Below are positions 9,140-18,276 of a stretch of DNA of 64,000 nt, piece after piece. The stretch lies in assembly GCA_028823995.1 (NCBI GenBank), contig JAPPFD010000025.1:1-64000 (forward strand). Direction: 5' to 3'. Below the pieces are notes generated by a model, which was given only the letters and a program-made list of their open reading frames with translations, ran no database searches and was not told the origin of the DNA. The translations under genes and the position numbers were made by a program. Numbering within the stretch: the first letter of the stretch is position 1; the number at the start of each line of letters is the position of its first letter. Source of the DNA: a bacterium. GTDB taxonomy: Bacteria > Actinomycetota > Acidimicrobiia > Spongiisociales > ZC4RG35.

Positions 9140-9349
9140 TTTGCATATAAGGGGCGCTCTGGCTGGTGTCGGCTTCCCGCGGGGGAGCAGGGAATGAACC
9201 CTTTGTCCGGTCCCGCCACCAGACACGCCGAGGGTTACCTTTGCGTACCTTCGCTTAGAGGCTCGCAAAGAATCTTTCGTCGGTTAATCCGGGGTACACC
9301 TGACGGTTTGTCCTGTCTGTGGAGGTCGGTAACCGGCGCCGACCATTCC

Positions 9350-11479
9350 CTACTTGGAGGTCGCCACCGCAAGGGTGTAGGAGCCGTGGTCGGAGCCCGA
9401 CACCTCAACGAAGAAGACCCCGGTGACAGGGGCCCTCCACACGAGACGCGACCCCAAGGACCCCTCGTGGTCGTCGTTGTAGTCCCACCGACGACCATCG
9501 GCGTCATAGACCGACAAGAACGAGTCGGGAAGGGTGCCCAAGCTGACCTCTATCTCATACAACTCGCCCTCCACCACCTTGAGAAAGAAGTAGTCCACAT
9601 CCCCTACATAGTCCAACGCACCTTCCACGGCTTCCCCCAACAACAACTCAGCCGACCCCAGCTTCCCATCCGCAAAGTCGTCCACAATGTCGGAAATCCC
9701 CACGGTCAGCGAATAGGAGCCCTCATCGTGACCCCGCACCCCCACATAAAAGTCCCTGGTCAATGGCGCCGTCCAGAACAACCGCGACGCCAAGGAACCA
9801 TCGCCCCGGTCATCATTGAAGTCCAACTCCAACCCATAGTCCCCGTACACCGCCACCTCGGAATCGCTCAGGGTGCCCAGTGCCACCTCCACCTCGTAGA
9901 ACTCACCCTCCACCGCTCCGAACACGAAAAAGTCCACATCCCCCGGGTAGTCCAACGCACCCTCCACGGCTTCCCCCAACACCAACCGAGCTGCGCCCGG
10001 TCTCCCATCCGCAAAGTCATCCACCACATCAAGGATCCCCACCGACATTGAGTAGGAGCCCTCACCGAGACCAGACACCTCAATGAAATATTGTCCTTCA
10101 ACCGGAGCCTTCCACAAACGACGCGATGTCGAAGAACCCTCACCATAGACGTTGTAGCCCAATGGATATCCATCGGTGTCGTAAACAACCAACTGGGAGT
10201 CGTAAAGAGTGCCCAGTGCCACCTCCACCTCATACAACTCACCCCCCACCGCCTCAAAGACGAAATAGTCCACATCCCCGTGGTAATCCAACACTCCCTC
10301 CACAGCCTCCCTTGACACCACCCGAGCCGCTCCCATCACCCCATCGGCATAATCATCCACCACATCGGCGACCCCCACCGACAGTGAATAGGTGCCCTCA
10401 CCATATCCCAATATCTGAACGAAGCAATCCCCGGTCTCCGGAGCCCTCCACACCGTGCGAGACGCTAGAGACTCTGCCCGGCCATCGGTGAAAACCAAGT
10501 GCCGGCCGTCGGCGTCATAGACACCGACCACCGACTCCGAAAGTGTGCCCAGAGCCACCTCCATTTCATACAACTCACCCCCCACCGCCTCGAACACGAA
10601 CATGTCCAGATCTCCGTCGTAGTCCAAAGCGCCTTCCACAGCCTCTCCCACCTCCACCCGAGCCGCCCCATCAAACCAATCCGCAAAGTCGTCCACGATG
10701 TCAGAAACCTCTACCGAAAGTGAGTAAGTGCCCCAACCGTAACCCGACACTGCTACAAAGAAAACGCCGGCATCCGGAGCAATCCAGAAGAGACGCGACC
10801 CCGGGACACCATCATCTCGCTCATAGTCGCCAGCCCAAATGACCCTATCGGCGTCATGGACGGCCACCACTGACTCAGGCAGAGTTCCCAGAGCCACCAC
10901 TATCTCATAGAACTCACCCTCCACCGCCTCGAAGGCAAAATAGTCGGCATCCCACGGATAATCCACCGCGCCCTCCACGGCTTCCCCGACCTCAACCCGT
11001 GCCGCTCCCACCACCCCATCCGCAAAGTCGTCCTCAAGATCAACTACCCCCACCTCTAGGGAGTAGGAGCCCTCACCAAGACCAGACACCATGACAAAGA
11101 AGACTCCGGTGGCCGGGGCAGTCCAAAGGAGCCGCGGCCCTAAGAAACCCGCGTCTCGCTCGGTGCTGTAACCAAGGAGGACCTCATCGGCGTCATAAAC
11201 GCCCACTACCCAGTCGGAAAGAGTGCCCAGACCCAATTCCACCTTATACAACTCGCCCTCCTCCGCCTGGAACGCGAAGTAGTCGATGTTTCCCTCAAGC
11301 TCCAAAACACCCTCCACGGGCTCCCCCAACACCACCTCAGCCGCGGTTTCCGCCCACTCCGGGTACTCCTCGGTGGCGGGTTCCGCCCCGTCACCGCATG
11401 CAGGAAGCAGCATCGCTGCAATGAAGCACACCAAGACAACCACTGCAAGGCGGTTGTTGGGTAGAGGACGTTTCCGCAT
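9350..11479 (-). CDS. Lipoprotein with six tandem PPC-like domains
   Basis: 709 residues. The ATG at 11479 gives a lipoprotein signal peptide: basic start, hydrophobic core and lipobox LPAC near residue 28. The mature part is six repeats of about 107 residues. Each repeat runs: DDFADG, VEVGEAVEGALDY, a DVDYF-x-F strand, GELYEVEVALGTL, a VYDADG turn, a SRL-x-W-x-AP strand and GEGSYSLSVG. This matches the jelly-roll of bacterial pre-peptidase C-terminal (PPC) domains, usually found on secreted hydrolases. Here no catalytic domain is present, so the protein is only repeats and very acidic. It is expected to sit on the outer face of the membrane, perhaps binding a ligand or calcium. Earlier TTG/ATG starts at 11575 and 11518 would spoil the signal peptide. 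Confidence 0.85.
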   Translation of the reverse strand: MRKRPLPNNRLAVVVLVCFIAAMLLPACGDGAEPATEEYPEWAETAAEVVLGEPVEGVLELEGNIDYFAFQAEEGELYKVELGLGTLSDWVVGVYDADEVLLGYSTERDAGFLGPRLLWTAPATGVFFVMVSGLGEGSYSLEVGVVDLEDDFADGVVGAARVEVGEAVEGAVDYPWDADYFAFEAVEGEFYEIVVALGTLPESVVAVHDADRVIWAGDYERDDGVPGSRLFWIAPDAGVFFVAVSGYGWGTYSLSVEVSDIVDDFADWFDGAARVEVGEAVEGALDYDGDLDMFVFEAVGGELYEMEVALGTLSESVVGVYDADGRHLVFTDGRAESLASRTVWRAPETGDCFVQILGYGEGTYSLSVGVADVVDDYADGVMGAARVVSREAVEGVLDYHGDVDYFVFEAVGGELYEVEVALGTLYDSQLVVYDTDGYPLGYNVYGEGSSTSRRLWKAPVEGQYFIEVSGLGEGSYSMSVGILDVVDDFADGRPGAARLVLGEAVEGALDYPGDVDFFVFGAVEGEFYEVEVALGTLSDSEVAVYGDYGLELDFNDDRGDGSLASRLFWTAPLTRDFYVGVRGHDEGSYSLTVGISDIVDDFADGKLGSAELLLGEAVEGALDYVGDVDYFFLKVVEGELYEIEVSLGTLPDSFLSVYDADGRRWDYNDDHEGSLGSRLVWRAPVTGVFFVEVSGSDHGSYTLAVATSK

Positions 11480-11581
11480 GTCAAACGGTTCAGGGGGAGT
11501 GGAGTAGTTGTCGCACATTTTACATTTGGAGACGTTTGTTGGGAACTTGCCCGGCTGGTCGCTCCGGCTAGCCAATCTGTG

Positions 11582-12040
11582 TTATGTCAGTGTTTCGATC
11601 ACTGCCAAACGGTCCTCGGATCGCTCGGTGAACACCGCCAGTATTTTGTCGTGGCCGGTGGATGACCATGAAAGAACGGCTTGGAATCTCTCGTCGTATG
11701 CCTTTTTGCCCACATCCTGACAGGCGCTCCAATCTTCTGAAAACAGGTCGCCCATTGCTATGCCTACAGCGGATCTTGTTGCCTCTCGGGTCAAATCCAG
11801 CACCCTACGCAAGTTCGCCGAGACTCTGTAAAGGTTGCTGGCGGGAAGCGCTCTGTAAGCGCCCTGCTTGCTGTATTCCGCTTGGACGCACTCCTTGGTT
11901 GTGCAGAGATAAAGGGTAGGAATCCCTGGAGAGTTGAATCTTCCCCCATATCTGCGGGCGCCTTCGCCGCTGAGAGGGTCGTAGTCGGGACTGCAGTATC
12001 TCCACGCCTCACCCTCAAAGCCGGCGGAGGGCCATGTCAC
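11582..12040 (-). CDS. RES-domain toxin (NAD+-consuming)
   Basis: 152 residues from a GTG start. The RES fold signature is visible: WRYCSP near residue 13, RRYGGRFNSPG (30-40) and TLYLCTTKECVQAEY (42-56), with the R, E and S residues that give the family its name, and the late SE-x-W strand. RES toxins in type II systems (MbcT, ParT, Res) degrade or modify NAD+ or ADP-ribosylate targets. It follows a small gene by 12 bases on the same strand, the usual antitoxin-first order. The protein ends close to the family length. NAD+ phosphorolysis or hydrolysis is the family expectation, not shown here. Confidence 0.82.
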   Translation of the reverse strand: MTWPSAGFEGEAWRYCSPDYDPLSGEGARRYGGRFNSPGIPTLYLCTTKECVQAEYSKQGAYRALPASNLYRVSANLRRVLDLTREATRSAVGIAMGDLFSEDWSACQDVGKKAYDERFQAVLSWSSTGHDKILAVFTERSEDRLAVIETLT

Positions 12041-12052
12041 GACTTCTGGCGT

Positions 12053-12346
12053 CTAGGCCGGGAGGAAACTGCCCTCAACGACGAGGTAGTCGTCGGCGGC
12101 TTGATAGTCGCGGCTCTTGATGAGTTCCATCAAGGTGACTCCCTTCATTGAACGGGGTCCCGGTTGCCAAGGCACATTGCGTTCCGCGGGGTGGTACATT
12201 CTGATGACTTTCCGAATGATGTCCCTTATGCACTCAAAGTCGTACTGAGGCAGTCGGGAAGGACGCGAAACCTCATTGGGACCTGTTTCGAGCATGTCCT
12301 TAACAAGACGATCCAAGTCGACCTTCGTGTCGCGAGAGATCGTCAT
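12053..12346 (-). CDS. Probable antitoxin of the RES toxin, atypical
   Basis: 97 residues starting at the ATG at 12346 (a longer frame to 12433 is possible). It lies directly upstream of the RES toxin. Most RES toxins pair with Xre/MbcA/ParS-type antitoxins (DUF2384). I do not see that pattern: the sequence has a basic-acidic helical N-terminus (residues 1-30), a central C-x-x-D-I-I-R-K-V-I-R-M helix and a Pro-rich then helical C-terminus. A TATACT at 12358-12363 on this strand could be a -10 box only about 11 bases before the ATG, implying a very short or absent leader. Its role as antitoxin rests on gene order. Confidence 0.6.
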   Translation of the reverse strand: MTISRDTKVDLDRLVKDMLETGPNEVSRPSRLPQYDFECIRDIIRKVIRMYHPAERNVPWQPGPRSMKGVTLMELIKSRDYQAADDYLVVEGSFLPA

Positions 12347-12351
12347 GGTCT

Positions 12352-12636
12352 TTAGAGAGTATAGTCCTCGCAGGCTAGATCGGACAGAGTAACCCCAGTA
12401 AGGAAGCGAATCCGACAAGTGTTTACCGGGCAATGCGCGGCCGGGGAGGATCCATGGCCTGTTGCCACCAAGAGATCGAACTGTCGGACGAACAGGCCAT
12501 AGACATCTTGGAGAAGGCTGACCGCCTTACTCAGTGGGGGGGTGACATGCACGGGACGGGCGGCCAGGACCACACTGCGCCTGGCGTGGTTGTTGGTCAG
12601 GTCCTCCAGCACGTAGGGTTCTGGTGGTTCGGACAT
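12352..12636 (-). CDS. Hypothetical small ORF ahead of the RES module
   Basis: A 94-codon frame with an ATG at 12636 ends six bases before the start of the RES-associated small gene, so it could be the first gene of that operon. The product has no recognisable motif. The opposite strand carries an overlapping frame of similar length (12433-12735) whose central part also looks protein-like, so the coding strand is not secure. Confidence 0.3.
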   Translation of the reverse strand: MSEPPEPYVLEDLTNNHARRSVVLAARPVHVTPPLSKAVSLLQDVYGLFVRQFDLLVATGHGSSPAAHCPVNTCRIRFLTGVTLSDLACEDYTL

Positions 12637-12843
12637 GGCCCCTTGGGGAAGGGTCGCTGTGATCCTCGCCAAAAGTCCCGTCGGCGGGAAAGGCAACTTA
12701 ACATAACGGTGATTATGGGACACCAAGTCAGGTGATGGTCCGTCCTTAGCGTTGCCCGTTTGCGACCGTCTTTAAGCCAGACCCTCCAACGAGAGGATCC
12801 CCCAACCAATCTCGGCCGGTCGGGATCAGGCACCTAGGAGCAA
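12637..12843. other. Non-coding stretch
   Basis: Apart from weak overlapping frames on both strands, I see no gene, repeat or structured RNA here. The DNA is somewhat lower in GC than its flanks. Confidence 0.4.
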
Positions 12844-12885
12844 TCTACGCAAGATCTGCGTAGAAGGTGGGTCGTTTTCTACGCA
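12844..12885. promoter_or_regulatory. Palindrome plus third half-site, operator candidate
   Basis: A perfect inverted repeat has 8-base arms TCTACGCA and TGCGTAGA around the 5-base spacer AGATC (12844-12864). A third copy of TCTACGCA follows at 12878-12885. This geometry suits a dimeric repressor. It is about 210 bases upstream of the GHKL-module gene at 13094 and 210 bases from the small ORF at 12636. The cognate regulator is unknown. Confidence 0.5.
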
Positions 12886-13078
12886 TCAACACTAAGGCAA
12901 GTTCGGCGCGAAGGGTGACGGCAAGAACATCAGTGTCCCACACCACATTCCCTTACCTCAACCGGTTCACAACGGAAGCGGCGGCGGAAGACTCCAACGC
13001 CAAGTTGTTCGTCACTGCAAACGGGCGGACAAGTTGTCTGCTGACGACTACAGGATCACCATTAAGCAGAGCGACTCA

Positions 13079-13084
13079 TATAAT
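13079..13084 (+). promoter_or_regulatory. Consensus -10 box TATAAT, probable leaderless promoter
   Basis: TATAAT matches the bacterial -10 consensus exactly and stands out in this GC-rich DNA. The ATG of the downstream gene is only nine bases after it, so transcription would start at or within a base or two of the start codon (leaderless mRNA). No clear -35 box is present. The position favours 13094 as the true start. Confidence 0.55.
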
Positions 13085-13093
13085 TCCATCCCT

Positions 13094-13483
13094 ATGACCA
13101 CATACCAGCAAACTGAGCCGGTTAGGTTCTCGTCCCAGGCGGAGGCGGAGGCCTGGGCCACCGGATGGTTGCGGAACCTGGAGACCGAAAGCGACTATGA
13201 GTGGGAGTGGGAGCCACATGGTTCGGTTGCATGTGAGCTGGCCCCGGGAGTCCCGGCCCGGGTGGTGGGAATGGCTGCCCCCGTCGGCGAAGAGTGGGCG
13301 CCGTCCGCGATATTCACGGTGGGCGTCAAGTACGAAGGGAGGTATTGGCAGGGACGGGTCGGCGAGTGGGACAGACCGGGAACGCTATCGGGAGCGGCTC
13401 TGATCGTGCTGGATGCCATCCTGAAGGTACTGGCGTCGGCGGCTCGTACTTCCTTGCCTGCTCCAACAACGGTCTCTGTGTGA
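13094..13483 (+). CDS. Unknown protein, first gene of GHKL module
   Basis: 129 residues, not recognised. It is acidic and Trp-rich (WATGWLRNLE, EWEWEP), with a later beta-rich segment (AIFTVGVKYEGRYW) and a helical C-terminus. There is no signal peptide and no membrane segment. It overlaps the next gene by four bases (GTGA), which encodes a GHKL-type ATPase, so the two proteins are made together and may interact. A role as sensor, substrate or regulator for the ATPase is possible, but nothing in the sequence decides it. Confidence 0.65.
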   Translation: MTTYQQTEPVRFSSQAEAEAWATGWLRNLETESDYEWEWEPHGSVACELAPGVPARVVGMAAPVGEEWAPSAIFTVGVKYEGRYWQGRVGEWDRPGTLSGAALIVLDAILKVLASAARTSLPAPTTVSV

Positions 13484-13983
13484 CGACTCTCTATAGGTCG
13501 ACATTTGATGGGGGAACCTTGCCCAACGTGATGAAGGATTTGGCCGATGCCCTTGCAGGGGTGGGTGTCGAAGACCGGCGCTTGCTCTTCTGTGTACGGG
13601 AACTGGCCGACAACGCCGTATTTCACTCGGGTCGAAACGGTGGATGGTGCATGGCGCAGCAGGCAGACGAAGTGATCTCGGTCACCGTCCAAGACCGCGG
13701 TGTCGGCATCCATCAAAACATGCGCTCCATCTATCCGGACATTGGCGAAAGGGCGGCTTTGACGGCGGCGTTCGGGATGGGAGTCTCGGGTGCGTTCGAC
13801 GACCCGGACCGCGGGCTGGGTTTGGGGCTGGTCCTGGAGTTCACCCGCTCGGGCGCCCATCTCCTGCTGGAGACCGGTGGCCTCGCCTTCCTGGGCATCG
13901 GAGGCAAGAGCCAGGTGATAGGCAAGAGCACCCAACGTGTCCAAGGTGTAGTAGCAACGCTCAGCGTTCCGTTGCCAACCTAG
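13480..13983 (+). CDS. GHKL-family ATP-binding protein (HATPase_c)
   Basis: 167 residues from a GTG start that overlaps the previous stop. The ATP-binding Bergerat fold is clear: N-box ELADNAVFHS (residues 41-50, with catalytic E and Mg-binding N), G1 box QDRGVGI (71-77) and G2 box RGLGLGLVLE (111-120). There is no phosphoacceptor histidine domain, so it is not a complete histidine kinase. Stand-alone proteins of this kind include RsbW/SpoIIAB anti-sigma kinases and STAS-partner ATPases. No sigma factor or STAS gene is next to it. Its partner is probably the coupled protein at 13094. Confidence 0.8.
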   Translation: MTTLYRSTFDGGTLPNVMKDLADALAGVGVEDRRLLFCVRELADNAVFHSGRNGGWCMAQQADEVISVTVQDRGVGIHQNMRSIYPDIGERAALTAAFGMGVSGAFDDPDRGLGLGLVLEFTRSGAHLLLETGGLAFLGIGGKSQVIGKSTQRVQGVVATLSVPLPT

Positions 13984-14044
13984 GAGACTGGAGCCGGTCC
14001 GTCTGGAGCGGTCTCTCCTACCACCCTGCCGCTCTCCCCTGCTG

Positions 14045-14443
14045 TCAGGACATCACGAAGATGAGGACGAGGATCGTGACCAGGATGGCGCCGTGAAACA
14101 GCGAGATGGTGCGGGAAAAAACCGCTTCTCGGTATGCACTGCGGTCTCGCACCGACTTGGTGTCCAACCCGTAGTCGAGACTCGCTTCGTCTTGAGTCCG
14201 GACGTGGTCGTACAAGGCCCGGAACAGCCGTTCTTGCCATAGGAAGTAGCCGTCCAGGGCCCAGAAGACCACTGAAGGGAGTAAAGCGATGTACAGAACA
14301 AGCTCCTCGGAACTGTTGGCCGCGAAGGCCAGTAGAGCCGACACCAGCACCACGCTCCATCCCTTTAAGAGGAAGGAACTCTGCGCCAAGCGGTTGACGA
14401 CGCCTTGGATCATCCCCAGATGGGCCTGCATCCTGTCCGCCAT
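14045..14443 (-). CDS. Small three-helix membrane protein, unknown
   Basis: 132 residues. An amphipathic N-terminus (MIQGVVNRLAQSSFLLKG, residues 11-28) leads into membrane helix 1 (28-42) and helix 2 (48-67). A charged cytoplasmic loop contains WQERLFRALYDHVR, and a C-terminal helix ends VTILVLIFVMS. The opening and the GYFLWQERLFR region resemble a widespread, uncharacterised family of small membrane proteins found in many bacteria, which I know only from memory. It converges on the GHKL gene. Involvement in stress or defence is possible but unsupported. Confidence 0.7.
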   Translation of the reverse strand: MADRMQAHLGMIQGVVNRLAQSSFLLKGWSVVLVSALLAFAANSSEELVLYIALLPSVVFWALDGYFLWQERLFRALYDHVRTQDEASLDYGLDTKSVRDRSAYREAVFSRTISLFHGAILVTILVLIFVMS

Positions 14444-14597
14444 ACATCAAGCTTAACAAGGGTGACAGGGCAATGACCGAAGGAGGGCAATGATGCGGCT
14501 CCCTGGAACTGTGTGAAGGCACCCTGGTCCTAAGAAACCCGCTGCCTTAGGTCTCTTGTAAGACGCAGACCCAGTGTCGACCGTTACTCCCCGATCC

Positions 14598-15750
<1,153 letters not shown>

Positions 15751-15816
15751 CTACAGAGTGTGAAACCTGCTCCAGCCCGTTCCGGGTACGGTCCGCAGCC
15801 GACTCTTTGTGGGGCC

Positions 15817-17448
15817 TCAGGACGCCGGTTTGAAGGCTCTCACCAGGAAAGATGCCATCTGCGCACGATTGACGGGATCATCGGGACAGTAAATCAGAGG
15901 ATCCTCTCCGCATCCTCTCGTCACCCCGGCTGAATACAAGGCCTCAACCGCCGGTTCCAGAGCCGGATCCTCGACATCCGCAAACAGGCCTGCCGGCTCA
16001 GCCACAGGATCCAGCGACTCGATCGCCCGAACCAGGAACCATGCCATATCCGCCCTGGTCACCGGTCCCCCAGGATCGAAACCTATGCTGGATCGAGGCG
16101 GAATGACTCCCAACTCCGTGATCTTCGCCACATGTGGCGCGAACCAACTGAGCGGGTCCACATCCTCGAATCCGGTCTCCCTCACGTTGGAATCGATTTC
16201 AACTCCTGTGGCGCGGAGGATGAAGGCTGCCATCTGAGCCCTGTTTACCGTTTGACCGGGGCAAAAGTTGGTACCTGATCGGTTACAACCAACGGTGATG
16301 CCAGCCGCCGCGAGTGTCTCGATGTCTTCTCTGTGACCTGTATAGGCATCGGTCACATCGGAGAACCGGCCATCGAACAGGGTGGTCACCTCCAACACCA
16401 TGCTATCTTCCCTCCTCTCCACCACTCTGACTCTGAACTCGTCCAAGTCAATGACAGCCCCGACATCGAAGAACCGGTGGCCCTTCAGCCACCATTGAGA
16501 TCGATAGGAGCGCACGCACAGGGGGGACTCCCTTTTCGCCCAGTCAGGACAAGCGGAACTTCGCTGGTCGACTCGAATTACCTCAACTCCCTCCTGGGGC
16601 AGGTTGGCGTCATAGCCCTGTTTGAGCCGTACTCCAAGAGAATCGAACACATGCGGACTCCTCGATGAAGGAAACACCAGCATTTGCTGGTGATCGTGGC
16701 CCAGAGCGCCTATTCGGTACCGGCCCGTCCCGCCGGGATGAACAGCTACGTCCTCAGGATCGATCCAACCAAGGGAATACCTGTTGACCGCTGACGTACC
16801 GAGGTCATAGCCAGAGAAGAAGTCTGTATTGACGGACGTGTAAGCTTCTCCAACCTCGTAGAAGCGGGTCTTGGTAGCGGGTATGGTCCCTCTCCCGGTC
16901 AGGTGTGTGTTCAAAAACAGGATGCTCTCCCCAAACACCCCGGGAGATATCTGTCCCGCCCACGCCAGATTGACCACTGCCGGTTCTTGTGCGAGGTCAA
17001 CGGAAGAACTGAGGGACCCGACCACAGCTTTGCGATACCGCAACGGCGCAAAACCCGTGTACGGGTCTTCCATTCCTTGATACTCGGGCCGACCTGGGCA
17101 TACCTGCAGGTCGATGCCTGACCAGCGATAGTCAACGGCAGCGAGCGTCGCTACGGCGCCAATTTCAATGCCGTGCCGTCCTTGGGAGAGCCAGGTCAGC
17201 AACGGAGCATGTTCCGTCTCTAGAATCCGAGCCGCTTCATGGGCGTCGATTACGCCGGTACTACCTGGAGGAGGGCAGATCCATACATTAACTGTCGTAG
17301 TGCCTAAAGGTTGATGGCGGCCGCGAAGGGCGATTAGGCGCAACGGGTCGGATTCGTAGGGATCCAGAGACTCCACGGCGCCGGCGGCGTTCAGGACCGC
17401 GAGCCACGTCATCACGGCCAACAACGCGATGACTCTCTTTCCAGTCAT
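15817..17448 (-). CDS. Secreted protease-like protein with three SLH repeats
   Basis: 543 residues with a signal peptide (cleavage near AGA/VES, residue 25). Residues 45-330 resemble the C-terminal part of M6/gametolysin-type extracellular proteases, including the NRYSLGWIDPEDV motif that normally follows the zinc site. No HExxH motif is present anywhere, so the domain is probably not a zinc protease or is truncated. Residues 365-543 carry three SLH-like repeats, two of them with the GC-x-FCP or GC-x-YCP cysteine pair. The protein would be exported and anchored to the wall. It is divergent from thiN, with five bases between the start of this gene and the long thiN frame. Confidence 0.78.
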   Translation of the reverse strand: MTGKRVIALLAVMTWLAVLNAAGAVESLDPYESDPLRLIALRGRHQPLGTTTVNVWICPPPGSTGVIDAHEAARILETEHAPLLTWLSQGRHGIEIGAVATLAAVDYRWSGIDLQVCPGRPEYQGMEDPYTGFAPLRYRKAVVGSLSSSVDLAQEPAVVNLAWAGQISPGVFGESILFLNTHLTGRGTIPATKTRFYEVGEAYTSVNTDFFSGYDLGTSAVNRYSLGWIDPEDVAVHPGGTGRYRIGALGHDHQQMLVFPSSRSPHVFDSLGVRLKQGYDANLPQEGVEVIRVDQRSSACPDWAKRESPLCVRSYRSQWWLKGHRFFDVGAVIDLDEFRVRVVERREDSMVLEVTTLFDGRFSDVTDAYTGHREDIETLAAAGITVGCNRSGTNFCPGQTVNRAQMAAFILRATGVEIDSNVRETGFEDVDPLSWFAPHVAKITELGVIPPRSSIGFDPGGPVTRADMAWFLVRAIESLDPVAEPAGLFADVEDPALEPAVEALYSAGVTRGCGEDPLIYCPDDPVNRAQMASFLVRAFKPAS

Positions 17449-17537
17449 TTTCCTTGCCCAAGCTCGCGACGCCCGAGTATCAGGTTACCCCCATTGATGC
17501 CGATCGGAGGACTCGTCAAGGGATTATCTTGGCAAGT

Positions 17538-18194
17538 ATGGGCGGCCGGATAGGGACAGTGGTATTTGCCGGAGGCGAGGGGCCGCCCTTTCAGTCCGCC
17601 CGGTGGATCCCGCGAGAGGCCTATGTGATCGCGGCGGATTCCGGCCTTGATCATGCTCACCGACTGGGGTTCGTTGCCGATCTTTTGGTAGGCGACCTGG
17701 ACTCGGTGTCCATGGACGCAATTGAACGACATAGCGGCGAAGTGCAGGAGCACTCCGAGGACAAGGACTTCACCGATTTGGAGTTGGCCCTGGAGGTTGC
17801 GAACCGGACATCCGGCGCGGTGATGGTCGTGGGCGGACATGGGGGGAGGCTCGACCACCTACTCGCCAACGCAGAGTTGCTGGGGGATCACCGATGGGCC
17901 GGAACGGAACTCCTGTGGCTAGCGGGAGAAGACTTGGCGACCGTGGTACGTCATCAAAAGACCCTTCATGGAAAACCGGGAGACCTGGTTTCCCTGGTAG
18001 CCCTGGGCGGCCACGCCATCGGAGTCACCACCGCCGGCCTGAAGTGGTCCCTGCAGAACACTACCCTGGCGGCGGGAAGCACCCGGGGCGTCTCCAATCG
18101 ATTCACGGACACCACCGCACAGGTCACCGTTCGCCAGGGCGTCCTGTTGGCCATCCAACCGGGAGCAGTTTCGATCGGACCTCCCCTTCCATAA
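17538..18194 (+). CDS. thiN: Thiamine pyrophosphokinase
   Basis: 218 residues from ATG 17538. It transfers pyrophosphate from ATP to thiamine, giving the cofactor thiamine diphosphate. Family motifs in order: ADSGLDHAHRLG, GDLDSVS, EDKDFTDLELAL (acidic metal-binding part) and GGHGGRLDHLLAN. The C-terminal thiamine-binding beta-sandwich is also present. A longer frame from 17454 exists but the motif spacing favours 17538. The thiamine diphosphate made could serve MenD in the same window. No thiamine riboswitch is seen upstream. Confidence 0.92.
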   Translation: MGGRIGTVVFAGGEGPPFQSARWIPREAYVIAADSGLDHAHRLGFVADLLVGDLDSVSMDAIERHSGEVQEHSEDKDFTDLELALEVANRTSGAVMVVGGHGGRLDHLLANAELLGDHRWAGTELLWLAGEDLATVVRHQKTLHGKPGDLVSLVALGGHAIGVTTAGLKWSLQNTTLAAGSTRGVSNRFTDTTAQVTVRQGVLLAIQPGAVSIGPPLP

Positions 18195-18276
18195 GTCTCT
18201 ACTACAGGTTTAGAATAACCTTCAACTGGACGTTTATTGAGGGCGGGATCGGGGAGGGCGGTTCTGCTTCCCGTCC

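Noticed and set aside
9350-11479. Regular DNA-level repeats suggesting a CRISPR or satellite
   Set aside because: Spacing is about 320 bases and keeps the reading frame; the repeats are protein domains.
12433-12735. Plus-strand small frame in the RES region
   Set aside because: Overlaps a better placed minus-strand frame and lacks a ribosome-binding site and neighbours; not reported as a gene.
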